Shown: positions 8,205 through 18,722 of the stretch, in pieces
How positions within the stretch are numbered: the first letter of the stretch is position 1
Layout: each line of letters opens with the position of its first letter
The notes under the pieces: generated by a model
What the model was told of the DNA's origin: nothing
What the model saw: the letters and a program-made list of their open reading frames with translations, nothing else
The model's database searches: none
Source of the DNA: Bacteroidales bacterium
GTDB lineage: Bacteria; Bacteroidota; Bacteroidia; Bacteroidales; WCHB1-69
DNA: 61,686 nucleotides
Direction of reading: 5' to 3'
Assembly: GCA_017540505.1 (NCBI GenBank)
Contig: JAFYAW010000023.1
Coordinates: 1 to 61,686, forward strand
Program-made: the position numbers and the translations under genes

Positions 8205-9523
8205 CACTCGCTCTCTTCTTCCTGCTCCTGCTGGGTGGCGCGCCACTTTGGGCTCAAGTGGACCTCACCGCCTCGGACTCCATCCCGGAGATTCCCACGT
8301 TCACCGACACTGTAGCGGTGGACACCATCGTTATGACCCAAGAGGAACCTGACGAGGCGGATGCCATTTCCGAGGAGACTCAGATCCAATTCGACATAGA
8401 CACACTTTATTGGGGACGCGACAGCATGGCATTGGTGCGGTTTTTCACCAAATTGGACCAACTGTTAGCTACCAAGCAGGGCAACGTGCACATCGTGCAG
8501 ATGGGCGGCTCACACGTGCAGGCGGGCACCATGACGCACCGCATACGCACGCACCTGCTGGACGAATTCGGGGAAGCACCGGCATCGCGAGGACTCATCT
8601 TCCCGTACTCCGCCACCACCAACTGCAATAACCCCTACGACTACCGGACAAGCAAAGCACAGACGTTCAATCTCATACGCAACGTTTACCAGAACTATAC
8701 CTTCCCGCTCGGGGCTGCCGGCATCGCCGTGTGGAACGCCGACGCCATGAACTCCATCACCATCAAGATGAACGCGCCGGAGTACGACTTCGTAGCCGAC
8801 ACCATCATTCTCTTGGGCAAAGCCTACGGATGGCCCATCGACCCCATCCTCAAAGAGGACACCATCTACCATTTCCCCGACAGTATCGATTTTGACAACG
8901 ACCGCTACTACTTCTATTTTGACCGGCCTGTGAAGGATTTCACCCTCTTTTTTCCGTGCAGCAAAGGCGACACATTTGTCGTGAACGGTATTCTGCTCAA
9001 GAATGGCAGACCGGGCATAACACTCTCATCTATAGGGGTGAACGGCGCACAAACATCATCCTATCTGCGCTGCAAAAACCTCACCCGCGATATGCGCCTC
9101 ATCCATCCCGACCTGGTGATTTTCAACATCGGGGTGAACGACGCCTACGGCAACACTTTCGACTCGGTGGCCTTCAAGAACAACTACCTGAAATTAGTGG
9201 CGCGCATCCGCGAGGCCAACCCCGACTGTGCCTTCATTTTTGTGTCCAACAACGACACTTGGAAGAAAGGGAAGAGAAACCGCTATTATGTGAACAAGAC
9301 CGGCCCCATGGTGCAGGATGTGATGTACCGGCTGGCCAACCTCACCGGCGGGGCCGTGTGGGACCAGTTCGCCGTGATGGGCGGCCTGAAATCCATGGAG
9401 ACCTGGCGTAAGAAGGGCTTGGCACAGAAAGACCGTGTCCATTTCACCGCCTCCGGCTACAATCTCATCGGCGACCTGTTTTGGGATGCCTTTATCCGTG
9501 AACTGAAAAAAGAGAAGAAATGA
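8183..9523 (+). CDS. SGNH/GDSL-fold protein of a surface O-acetylation operon (second copy)
   Basis: 446 residues. The ATG at 8183 is chosen because it gives a clean signal peptide (hydrophobic ALALFFLLLLGG, then APLWAQ as cleavage site); the longer frame from 7985 would run through the upstream gene. The first block reads GGSHVQAG with S110 as candidate nucleophile, so the usual GDS aspartate is replaced by Gly. Later blocks are NIGVNDAYG (oxyanion Asn) and DRVHFTASG (Asp/His). It is a diverged paralogue of the gene upstream, probably a periplasmic partner. Its stop overlaps the MBOAT start by ATGA, so translation is likely coupled. Confidence 0.8.
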   Translation: MERIGKIALALFFLLLLGGAPLWAQVDLTASDSIPEIPTFTDTVAVDTIVMTQEEPDEADAISEETQIQFDIDTLYWGRDSMALVRFFTKLDQLLATKQGNVHIVQMGGSHVQAGTMTHRIRTHLLDEFGEAPASRGLIFPYSATTNCNNPYDYRTSKAQTFNLIRNVYQNYTFPLGAAGIAVWNADAMNSITIKMNAPEYDFVADTIILLGKAYGWPIDPILKEDTIYHFPDSIDFDNDRYYFYFDRPVKDFTLFFPCSKGDTFVVNGILLKNGRPGITLSSIGVNGAQTSSYLRCKNLTRDMRLIHPDLVIFNIGVNDAYGNTFDSVAFKNNYLKLVARIREANPDCAFIFVSNNDTWKKGKRNRYYVNKTGPMVQDVMYRLANLTGGAVWDQFAVMGGLKSMETWRKKGLAQKDRVHFTASGYNLIGDLFWDAFIRELKKEKK

Positions 9524-11379
9524 ATCTGGACAGCCTTAAAATTTTCCTGACAAACCTCTTCTCGTTCAACGAGCAGTACCCGCTGTTATTCACGCAGTTC
9601 AACTTCTGGGCCTTCTTCGCGTTAGTGTTCGCCGGATTCTCGCTGTTCCACAACAAACGGCTACTACGCAACGGTTTCCTGTTTTTCGCCAGCGTATTTT
9701 TCTACTATAAAACCTCCGGCCTCTTCGTGCTCATCCTGATCTTTGACATGATTCTCGACTACTTCTTGGGAATCTTCATGGACCGTTCCAAGCGGCAGGG
9801 TACGCGTAAATTCCACATGATTGTCGGCGTGGTCATCAATCTGCTGGTACTCTTTTACTTCAAATACGCCTATTTCTTCACGGATGCCTATAACACCATC
9901 GTCGGCAGCAAATATGAGGTCATCAACTGGTTAGCGCAGTGGACCAACGACCTGAGCGGCAAGGAGTATTTTGATGCCTCCAAGATCCTGCTTCCGGTGG
10001 GCATTTCCTTCTATACCTTCCAGAATATCAGCTATCTGGTGGATGTTTATAAGGGCAAGATCCGGCACGTTTCCAACCTCTTGGATTTCGGTTTTTACGT
10101 CACCTTCTTCCCGCAGCTGGTGGCGGGTCCCATCGTGCGTGCCGACCAGTTCGTGCCACAGCTCTACAAGAAATTCTTCCTGAGCCGCCGCCAGTTCGGC
10201 ATCGCTGTGTTCTGGATTCTCAACGGTCTGGCCAAGAAGCTGATTATGAGCGACTACCTTGCCGTCAACTTCGTGGACCGCGTCTTCAACAACCCTTCGT
10301 TGTTCACGGCCTTTGAGAACTTCTCCGCTCTGTTCATCTACTCGTTGCAGGTGTATGCCGACTTCTCGGGCTACACCGACATCGCCATCGGCGTGGCCAT
10401 GCTGATGGGCTTCTACCTGCCCAAGAACTTCAACTCGCCCTACAAGGCCGACTCGCCAAGCAACTTCTGGAAGCGGTGGCACATCTCGCTCTCCAAGTGG
10501 CTGCAGGACTACCTGTACATCCCGTTGGGCGGCAACCGCAACGCCACCATCGGCACGTACCTGTGCATCCTGATGATTGGGGCGGTCATCATATTGCTGA
10601 CCAAGAACGCCGTCATCACGAGCATCATCGTCGGGTTGGCGGTCATCCTCACCATCATCTCCCTCATCAGCAAAAAGGCGCGTTTGAAGATCAGCACCAA
10701 CATCAACATGATGAACACCATGCTGTTGGGCGGCTTGTGGCACGGCGCCTCGTGGAACTTCATGATCTGGGGCGGCTTGAACGGCTTCGGCATCTTGGGG
10801 TTCAAAATCTGGCGGCACTTCAAGCAATGGCTTCGGAGCGTGGTCTCCTTCGTCATCTTCGCCGCCTTTTTCGTCTGCAACTGGTTCTGGCCCAGCCCAG
10901 TACTGATGATTTTCACCATATGGTCGGGCGTTTTCTTCGGCGGCACACTGATCCGTTGCATCTACTCGGCCATCTGGCCTAACAGGGATATCAACTGGCT
11001 GAATTTCAGTTGGAACGTCTTTATGACCTTCGTGTTCATCTCGTTCACGCGATTGTTCTTCCGGTCGGGTTCCAATTTGGATCCGGCGGTGGCCAACGAG
11101 ACGGCCTGGAACACCGCCAAGGCGATGGTGAACAGCATTGGTGGTCATTGGAACGTGGCAGCCATCCCGGAGATATTGGCCAACTATTGGATCGTATTCA
11201 CGTTGTTTGTTGTGGGCATGGTCATCCACTGGCTGCCGGAGCGTTGGAAACGCTGGTACAGGGTTAATTTCGCCTTGCTGCCCGTCTGGCTCATCGCTCT
11301 CATCGTGGTGGTGGCGGTCTTCGTACTATACCAGTTCATCACCGCCGACCTGCAGCCGTTCATCTATTTCCAGTTTTAA
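9520..11379 (+). CDS. MBOAT-family membrane O-acyltransferase (AlgI/DltB type)
   Basis: 619 residues with about ten to twelve membrane helices. The MBOAT hallmarks are present: the conserved YADFSGYTDIAIG segment, then FWKRWHISLSKWLQDYLYIP, and the invariant histidine H408 in LWHGASWNF. It moves acyl (usually acetyl) groups across the inner membrane to periplasmic acceptors. It is longer than AlgI (about 520 residues), with an extended C-terminal membrane region. Together with the two SGNH proteins encoded upstream it forms a complete export-and-transfer set for O-acetylating a surface polymer. The start is fixed by the ATGA overlap at 9520-9523. Confidence 0.92.
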   Translation: MNLDSLKIFLTNLFSFNEQYPLLFTQFNFWAFFALVFAGFSLFHNKRLLRNGFLFFASVFFYYKTSGLFVLILIFDMILDYFLGIFMDRSKRQGTRKFHMIVGVVINLLVLFYFKYAYFFTDAYNTIVGSKYEVINWLAQWTNDLSGKEYFDASKILLPVGISFYTFQNISYLVDVYKGKIRHVSNLLDFGFYVTFFPQLVAGPIVRADQFVPQLYKKFFLSRRQFGIAVFWILNGLAKKLIMSDYLAVNFVDRVFNNPSLFTAFENFSALFIYSLQVYADFSGYTDIAIGVAMLMGFYLPKNFNSPYKADSPSNFWKRWHISLSKWLQDYLYIPLGGNRNATIGTYLCILMIGAVIILLTKNAVITSIIVGLAVILTIISLISKKARLKISTNINMMNTMLLGGLWHGASWNFMIWGGLNGFGILGFKIWRHFKQWLRSVVSFVIFAAFFVCNWFWPSPVLMIFTIWSGVFFGGTLIRCIYSAIWPNRDINWLNFSWNVFMTFVFISFTRLFFRSGSNLDPAVANETAWNTAKAMVNSIGGHWNVAAIPEILANYWIVFTLFVVGMVIHWLPERWKRWYRVNFALLPVWLIALIVVVAVFVLYQFITADLQPFIYFQF

Positions 11380-11423
11380 GAGACAATGAAACGAATCAGA
11401 CGAAATGTGAAGCTATTGGCATA

Positions 11424-11503
11424 CAAATAAAAACGAGGCCTTTCAGCCCCGCTTTGGATGTTTTCACAACGGAATAATCCTTATTGTGAATTGCTTCAAA
11501 AGT
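11424..11503 (-). ncRNA. tracrRNA of the type II-C CRISPR system
   Basis: On the minus strand, downstream of a TACTTTTG box (11516-11509), comes an anti-repeat at about 11507-11484 (AACTTTTGAAGCAATTCACAA). It is complementary to the first 22 or so bases of the crRNA-sense repeat, with one bulged base. Next comes the nexus AAGGATTATTCCGTTGTG, characteristic of Bacteroidota type II-C tracrRNAs. Last is a GC-rich hairpin (CGGGGC and GCCTCG around TGAAAG) followed by TTTTTATTTG as terminator. The predicted length is about 75-80 nt. It is transcribed divergently from cas9. Confidence 0.85.
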
Positions 11504-11508
11504 TGCGG

Positions 11509-11516
11509 CAAAAGTA
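11509..11516 (-). promoter_or_regulatory. -7 promoter box of the tracrRNA
   Basis: TACTTTTG on the minus strand, with a predicted start about 6-9 nt downstream, directly at the anti-repeat. Confidence 0.65.
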
Positions 11517-11549
11517 CGATTATTTCTGACACGGGAAACATAAAATGCG

Positions 11550-11557
11550 TATTTTTG
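11550..11557 (+). promoter_or_regulatory. -7 promoter box of the cas operon
   Basis: TATTTTTG followed by CAAAA, 25 nt before the cas9 ATG at 11582. It lies about 34 bp from the divergent tracrRNA box. Confidence 0.7.
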
Positions 11558-11581
11558 CAAAATTATTAATTTCGCACAACT

Positions 11582-14500
11582 ATGAAAAAAATTCTCGGTT
11601 TAGACTTGGGTACTAATAGCATCGGCTGGGCGGTGGTGAATGCAGACAAAATAATCCGCGACAACGAAAACTCTTATTTAAAACCCACTGGAATAAGTGC
11701 AGCGGGAAGCCGGATAATTCCAATGTCTGCAGATATTTTAGGCGAGTTTGACAAGGGGAATTCGGTTTCTCAAACTGCTACTCGCACAAGCCTTCGTGGA
11801 GTACGCCGTTTACATGAACGAAATCTTCAGCGTCGGGAGCGGTTGCTACATGTGTTGAAACGGATTCGTTTTCTACCAGAGCATTTTGCAAATCAGATTG
11901 ACCGATATGGAAAGTTTATAGATGATACAGAGCCCAAACTCGCATGGGTGAAAAACGAAACGGGAAAGTATCAGTTCCTTTTCACTGATTCATTCAATGA
12001 AATGCTTGCTGATTTTTCTAAAAATCAACCACAACTCGTAGCCAATGGCAAAAAAATCCCCTACGACTGGACTATTTATTACCTACGTAAAAAGGCTTTG
12101 TCACAAAGGCTTACAAAAGAGGAACTTGCATGGGTTTTGTTGCAATTTAATCAAAAACGGGGATATTATCAGCTACGTGGTGAGGAAGAAGAACAACAAA
12201 GAGATAAATTGGTGGAATACCTTGCACAAAAAGTTGTAAGAGTTGAAGCTACTAATGAAAAAAAGGGTGATGATGTTTGGTATAACATCTATTTGGAAAA
12301 CGGAATGATTTACCGACGTACAAGCCGCATCCCTTTAGACTGGGAAGGAAAAGTCAAGGAGTTTATTGTGACTACCGATCTTGAAAAAGACGGTACACCT
12401 AAAAAAGACAAGGAAGGAAATATTAAACGTTCGTTCCGTGCTCCCAAAGAGGATGATTGGACCTTGCTTAAAAAGAAGACTGAGCTCGATATTGACAACA
12501 GCCACAAAACCGTTGGATGTTATATCTACGATTCCTTGCTTCAAAATCCTAATCAGAAAATTATCGGCAACCTCGTTCGTACTGTTGAACGCAAATACTA
12601 TAAAGAAGAATTGCAACAGATTCTTGAGATGCAAAAGTTTTTGATTCCCGAACTACAAGATGAGAATCTCTATAAATCCTGCATTGAAGAACTTTATCCA
12701 AACAACGAAGCACATCGTAATAACATCTCAAAGCCCGATTTTTCCAACTTATTCATCAATGATATTCTATTCTATCAGCGTCCGCTTAAGAGCAAAAAGT
12801 CGCAAATAAGCGATTGCCCATACGAATCACGATTTGACAAAGAGGGTAACGAACATCCAATAAAATGCATAGCCAAATCCAATCCATTATTTCAGGAGTT
12901 TCGTTTATGGCAGTTTGTACAAAATCTAAGAATTTATCAGAGAGAACGGATTCTTTCCGATGGACAAATGGATTTATTTGGCAGTGCCTCATCGGGTAAA
13001 CTTCAAACAGATGTTGACGTAACCAATGAATTTTTGAAATCGGAAGATGATTACGTGAGTCTTTTTGAGTGGCTTAACGGAAGATTGTCTATCAAGCAAG
13101 ACACCTTGCTCAATTCATACTTTAAAATCAAAAAAGAAAAAGGCAAAGACCAATATCCTTACCGCTGGAATTATGTTGAGGATAAGGAATATCCTTGCAA
13201 CGAAACACATGCCGAAATTTTGAAAGGATTGGATAAATGTAGTATCAATCCGATTCTATTGACTCATGATCAGGAAATGTCACTCTGGCACATTCTTTAT
13301 TCAGTTGAGGATAAGTTTGAAATCTGCAAGGCACTGAAAAAGTATGCAGAAAAGACCGGTCTGCCCGAATCGTTTGCCGAAGTGTTTGCAAAAATCAAAC
13401 CTTTCAAAAAGGATTATGGCTCCTATTCTGAAAAAGCAATCAAAAAGTTACTCCCATTGATGCGTATGGGCAAATACTGGAATGCCGAGGCCATTGACAA
13501 AAAAACAAAAGAACGTATTGACAAGATTGTTACGGGCGAGTATGACGAGAGCATTAAAAACCGTGTGCGTGAAAAGGCAATCAACCTAAATCGGGTTGAA
13601 AACTTCAAAGGATTGCCTGTTTGGTTGGCCTGCTATATAGTCTATGATAGGCATTCGGAAGCCAAAGAAATTGTCAAATGGGAAAAACCCGAAGATATTG
13701 ATGAATATTTGAAACATTTCAAACAGCATTCGTTGCGAAATCCAATTGTAGAGCAGGTGGTTACCGAAACGCTCCGTACTGTACGCGACATCTGGGAACA
13801 GGAAGGACATATAGATGAAATTCACCTTGAGCTTGGCCGCGAGATGAAAAATCCAGCAGACAAGCGCAAGAAGATGACCGAAAACATCTTGCAAAATGAA
13901 AACACCAACTTACGCATCAAAGCGATGCTTATGGAATTCCTGAATCCTGAAATGGGCATCGAAAACGTGCGACCGTATTCGCCTTCTCAGCAGGACATTT
14001 TGCGTATTTACGAAGAGGATGCCCTAAACAATTTATCAAAAGAAGACCCGGAATTTGATTTTGTCAGCAAAATTTCAAAATCCGCACAACCATCGAAATC
14101 TGACATTGTCCGTTACAAACTATGGCTTGAGCAGAAATACCGCTCGCCATACACAGGCGAAATGATTCCACTTGCAAAACTATTTACATCCGCTTATGAG
14201 ATAGAACATGTGATTCCGCAATCACGCTATTTTGATGATTCATTCAGCAACAAGGTGATATGCGAGGCAGAGGTGAATAAATTGAAAGACCGTCAGCTTG
14301 GCTTTGAATTTATCAAGAACCATAAGGGCGAAAAAGTTCAAATCAGTCAAGGTAAAACAGTTGAGGTTCTGTCGATTGAAGCATACGAAAAGTTTGTGAA
14401 GGAGCATTATGCCAGCAATCGTACAAAGATGAAAAAACTGTTGATGGATGATATTCCTGACGGCTTTATTGAGCGTCAGCTAAACGACAGTCGCTATATT

Positions 14501-16279
14501 AGTAAGTACATGAAAGGGTTGCTGTCGAATGTAGTGCGTGAGAAATCATCAAATGGAGAAATCGAACCAGAGGCTGTTTCCAAAAATCTGATTTCCTGCA
14601 ACGGGTCCATAACCGACTATCTGAAGAAAGACTGGGGTATGAACGATGTCTGGAATCATATCGTCCTTCCACGTTTTCAACGGTTAAACAGAATCACTGG
14701 GAAAAATTGCTTCACAGCTTTTACGCCTGAAGGTCATGAGGTACCGGCAATGCCTCTTGAACTCCAAAAGGGTTTCAACAAAAAGCGCATTGACCATCGT
14801 CACCACGCCATGGATGCCATTGTAATTGCCTGTGCAACACGTGATCATGTAAACTTGTTAAACAACGAGGCCGCCCACTCAAAACACAATGCCAACCGTT
14901 ATCAGTTGCAGAGAAAACTTCGCAGATTTGAAAATGTGCAAATAGACGGCAAAGAAAGAGCGATTGCCCGAGAATTCCTGAAACCATGGGCTTCGTTCAC
15001 TACCGATGCAAAGCAGATATTGGAGAACATTATTGTCAGCTTTAAGCAAAATCTGCGCGTTATCAACAAAACTACAAACCATATCCAGCATTTTGACAAA
15101 AATGGCAAGAAGGCGTTGGTCAAGCAAGAAAAAGGCAACAGCTGGGCCATACGTAAATCAATGCACAAGGATACTGGTTGGGGAGAAGTGAATTTACGTT
15201 TCGTTAAAGAGGTGTCTTTGAACGAGGCACTGAAAAAACCAAAGGCAATAGTCAACAAAGAATTCAAACAAAAAGTGCATGAATTGCTTGCACAAGGGTA
15301 CGATGTCAAATACATAAAGAAATATGTAGAAGACAACAAGGATGTATGGTCGGATATTGATATTAAGAAAATAGTGGTTTACTATTTAACCCAAGAGACT
15401 AAAGACCGATATTTTGCCACGCGTTTTCTTAGTGATCTCGTAACGTATTTGGGTGGATTAAAGAAATTTGAAGATGCAATCAAAAAGATTGACGGCATTA
15501 CTGATACCGGAATTCAGAAAATACTAAAAGCTCATCTGCAAGCAAAAGATAATAATCCAGAACTTGCATTTTCGCCCGATGGAATTGACGAAATGAACCG
15601 CAACATTGTAAAACTAAATGGCGGCAAACAACACAAACCTATTTATAAGGTGCGTCGTTACGAAAGTGGTAATAAGTATCCTATTGGACAAATTGGATGC
15701 AAGGCAAAGAAATTTGTAGAAGCAGATAAAGGCACAAATTTGTTCTTCGCCGTTTTCGTTTCTGATAAACTGAATAAAGAAACAGGGGAGATGGATAAAG
15801 TTCGCACATACCTGACTATTCCGCTCAATGTGATGATAGACTGCCAGAAAAAGTTTGGGGAAAAGTGGAGAAATAACATTGAAGTTTATCTGAAAGAAAA
15901 CAGATTAGTTTCAAATGATGTTCAACTGCTGTTTATTCTTTCACCGAATGACTTGGTGTATCTACCAACAAAGGAGGAATTGAAGGATGGGATAAAAATA
16001 GTGGATAAAGAGAGAATATATAAACTTGTAGACGTAAGTGGAGTTATAGCAAATTTTGTTTCGGAGACAATCGCACAAGCGATATTCTCGATGACAAAGG
16101 ATGATCAAAACAAACTATTTAAGGAATATCGCTATAACATACAAAATGAAATAGGTTTAGGCAGTCGACCGTCAAAAAGCCCTAATGCCATAACTGGAGA
16201 AATGATTAAAGAAACTTGTGTCCCCATCAAAGTAGATAGATTGGGCAACATTGTCGAACTAAACGGACAGAAACTATGA
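11582..16279 (+). CDS. cas9: Cas9 endonuclease, type II-C, long Bacteroidota form
   Basis: 1565 residues. RuvC-I is LGLDLGTNSIGWAVV with D8. The Arg-rich bridge helix (SLRGVRRLHERNLQRRERL) lies at about residues 73-91. RuvC-II is HLELGRE with E750. HNH is YEIEHVIPQSR with H876, followed by the NKVICEAEVNKLKDRQ segment. RuvC-III is DHRHHAMDAIVIA with H1075 and D1078. All nuclease residues are intact, so it should cut both strands of DNA matching the crRNA, guided by the tracrRNA encoded just upstream. It is large for type II-C (many are 1000-1100 residues), but long versions occur in Bacteroidota. Its stop overlaps the RhuM start by ATGA. The PAM cannot be read from the sequence. Confidence 0.97.
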   Translation: MKKILGLDLGTNSIGWAVVNADKIIRDNENSYLKPTGISAAGSRIIPMSADILGEFDKGNSVSQTATRTSLRGVRRLHERNLQRRERLLHVLKRIRFLPEHFANQIDRYGKFIDDTEPKLAWVKNETGKYQFLFTDSFNEMLADFSKNQPQLVANGKKIPYDWTIYYLRKKALSQRLTKEELAWVLLQFNQKRGYYQLRGEEEEQQRDKLVEYLAQKVVRVEATNEKKGDDVWYNIYLENGMIYRRTSRIPLDWEGKVKEFIVTTDLEKDGTPKKDKEGNIKRSFRAPKEDDWTLLKKKTELDIDNSHKTVGCYIYDSLLQNPNQKIIGNLVRTVERKYYKEELQQILEMQKFLIPELQDENLYKSCIEELYPNNEAHRNNISKPDFSNLFINDILFYQRPLKSKKSQISDCPYESRFDKEGNEHPIKCIAKSNPLFQEFRLWQFVQNLRIYQRERILSDGQMDLFGSASSGKLQTDVDVTNEFLKSEDDYVSLFEWLNGRLSIKQDTLLNSYFKIKKEKGKDQYPYRWNYVEDKEYPCNETHAEILKGLDKCSINPILLTHDQEMSLWHILYSVEDKFEICKALKKYAEKTGLPESFAEVFAKIKPFKKDYGSYSEKAIKKLLPLMRMGKYWNAEAIDKKTKERIDKIVTGEYDESIKNRVREKAINLNRVENFKGLPVWLACYIVYDRHSEAKEIVKWEKPEDIDEYLKHFKQHSLRNPIVEQVVTETLRTVRDIWEQEGHIDEIHLELGREMKNPADKRKKMTENILQNENTNLRIKAMLMEFLNPEMGIENVRPYSPSQQDILRIYEEDALNNLSKEDPEFDFVSKISKSAQPSKSDIVRYKLWLEQKYRSPYTGEMIPLAKLFTSAYEIEHVIPQSRYFDDSFSNKVICEAEVNKLKDRQLGFEFIKNHKGEKVQISQGKTVEVLSIEAYEKFVKEHYASNRTKMKKLLMDDIPDGFIERQLNDSRYISKYMKGLLSNVVREKSSNGEIEPEAVSKNLISCNGSITDYLKKDWGMNDVWNHIVLPRFQRLNRITGKNCFTAFTPEGHEVPAMPLELQKGFNKKRIDHRHHAMDAIVIACATRDHVNLLNNEAAHSKHNANRYQLQRKLRRFENVQIDGKERAIAREFLKPWASFTTDAKQILENIIVSFKQNLRVINKTTNHIQHFDKNGKKALVKQEKGNSWAIRKSMHKDTGWGEVNLRFVKEVSLNEALKKPKAIVNKEFKQKVHELLAQGYDVKYIKKYVEDNKDVWSDIDIKKIVVYYLTQETKDRYFATRFLSDLVTYLGGLKKFEDAIKKIDGITDTGIQKILKAHLQAKDNNPELAFSPDGIDEMNRNIVKLNGGKQHKPIYKVRRYESGNKYPIGQIGCKAKKFVEADKGTNLFFAVFVSDKLNKETGEMDKVRTYLTIPLNVMIDCQKKFGEKWRNNIEVYLKENRLVSNDVQLLFILSPNDLVYLPTKEELKDGIKIVDKERIYKLVDVSGVIANFVSETIAQAIFSMTKDDQNKLFKEYRYNIQNEIGLGSRPSKSPNAITGEMIKETCVPIKVDRLGNIVELNGQKL

Positions 16280-17327
16280 GCAACATAAAACAAAAAGAAA
16301 AGGACGAATTAGTTCCCATGGCTAATGACAATTCACAAAGCAACATCATAATCTACAACACAGTAGATGGCAAAGCCTCAGTGGCTTTGTATGCCAAGGA
16401 TGGGAAAATCTGGCTTAACCAGAAACAGATGGCGGAACTTTTTGCCACCTCAAAACAAATTATCAGTTACCACATATCCAATATATTAAAAGACAACGAA
16501 TTAAAACATAATTCAGTTGTCAAAGATTTTTTGACAACTGCAGATGATGGAAAGCACTATCATATCATCTTCTATGCATTGGAAATGATATTAGCAGTTG
16601 GATACAGAGTAAAAAGTTTGCGCGGTATCCAATTCCGCCAATGGGCCACACGACATCTGTCCGAGTATCTGGTCAAAGGATTTACAATGGACGATGAACG
16701 CCTAAAGAATCCCAATGGACTGCCCGATTACTTTGATGAACTCCTTGCACGCATTCGCGACATCCGGGCATCCGAAAAGCGCTTCTATCAGAAATTGCGC
16801 GAACTGTTTGCCCTCAGCAGCGATTATGAGGTGCGCGAAAAGGCCACACAGATGTTTTTTGCCGAAACACAAAACAAACTCCTATACGCTGTCACGCATC
16901 AAACCGCCGCCGAAATCATCACCTCCCGAGCTAACGCCAACAAGCCGAATATGGGCCTTACCTCTTGGAAAGGCAGCATTGTGCGCAAACAGGACATTGT
17001 TATTGCAAAAAACTATTTGAATGAATCCGAAATAGACCTGTTGAATCGTCTCACCACCTTGTTTTTAGATACAGCGGAATTGAGGGTGAAAGAACGGAAA
17101 GACCTTACGTTGGATTTTTGGCGTTCCACCACTGATGGGGTTCTTACATTCAATGGTAAAGATGTATTGCAAGGGAAGGGCAGCGTGTCTAATGCTGAGA
17201 TGGAGAGTATGGTTGATGTTGTATATGAAGAATTCAATGCCCGCCGCAAAGCACAGGAAGCCATTTCAGCAGATCAGGAAGATTTGATGCTTTTAGAAGA
17301 TTTCAATAATAGAGTCAAAAAATTACT

Positions 17328-17331
<4 letters not shown>
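16276..17331 (+). CDS. RhuM-family protein embedded in the cas operon
   Basis: 351 residues. The N-terminal third is a DNA-binding-like domain (WLNQKQMAELFATSKQIIS, then the alternation NSVVKDFLTTADDGKHYH). It is followed by the RhuM core (VKSLRGIQFRQWATRHLSEY, then DDERLKNPNGLPDYFDELL) and a helical C-terminal part ending in a Glu/Lys-rich helix. RhuM proteins (Virulence_RhuM family) are scattered on islands and near restriction or toxin genes; their biochemical role is not established. Here the gene overlaps both cas9 and cas1 by ATGA, so it should be co-translated with them. A role in spacer acquisition, regulation or as a backup effector is inference only. Confidence 0.88.
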
Positions 17332-18595
<1,264 letters not shown>

Positions 18596-18640
18596 TTGTT
18601 TTTCGCAAAAAACAGCATTTGGAAGTTGTGGGATAAAACA

Positions 18641-18671
18641 AAAAATCGCTTGTGTACAAGCGATTTTTTTA
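18641..18671. terminator. bidirectional terminator between cas2 and the CRISPR array
   Basis: AAAAATCGCTTG pairs with CAAGCGATTTTT around a 4-nt loop, with an A-run on the left and seven T residues on the right. It can stop the cas operon from the left and array transcripts coming from the right. The rest of 18596-18722 is the only candidate leader on this side; it is AT-rich and has no second recognisable element. Confidence 0.75.
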
Positions 18672-18722
18672 ATTCTAAAAACCTTTGCAACACCCTGATT
18701 CTTTGCGATTTTATGCCATTTA

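Noticed and set aside
9931-11229. A 432-codon minus-strand open frame opposite the MBOAT gene
   Set aside because: Composition is typical of an antisense frame (Asp, His, Gln, Gly rich) and the plus-strand MBOAT is certain.
18596-18722. A separate small gene between cas2 and the array
   Set aside because: The only frames contain copies of the CRISPR repeat or the terminator hairpin; there is no coding signal.
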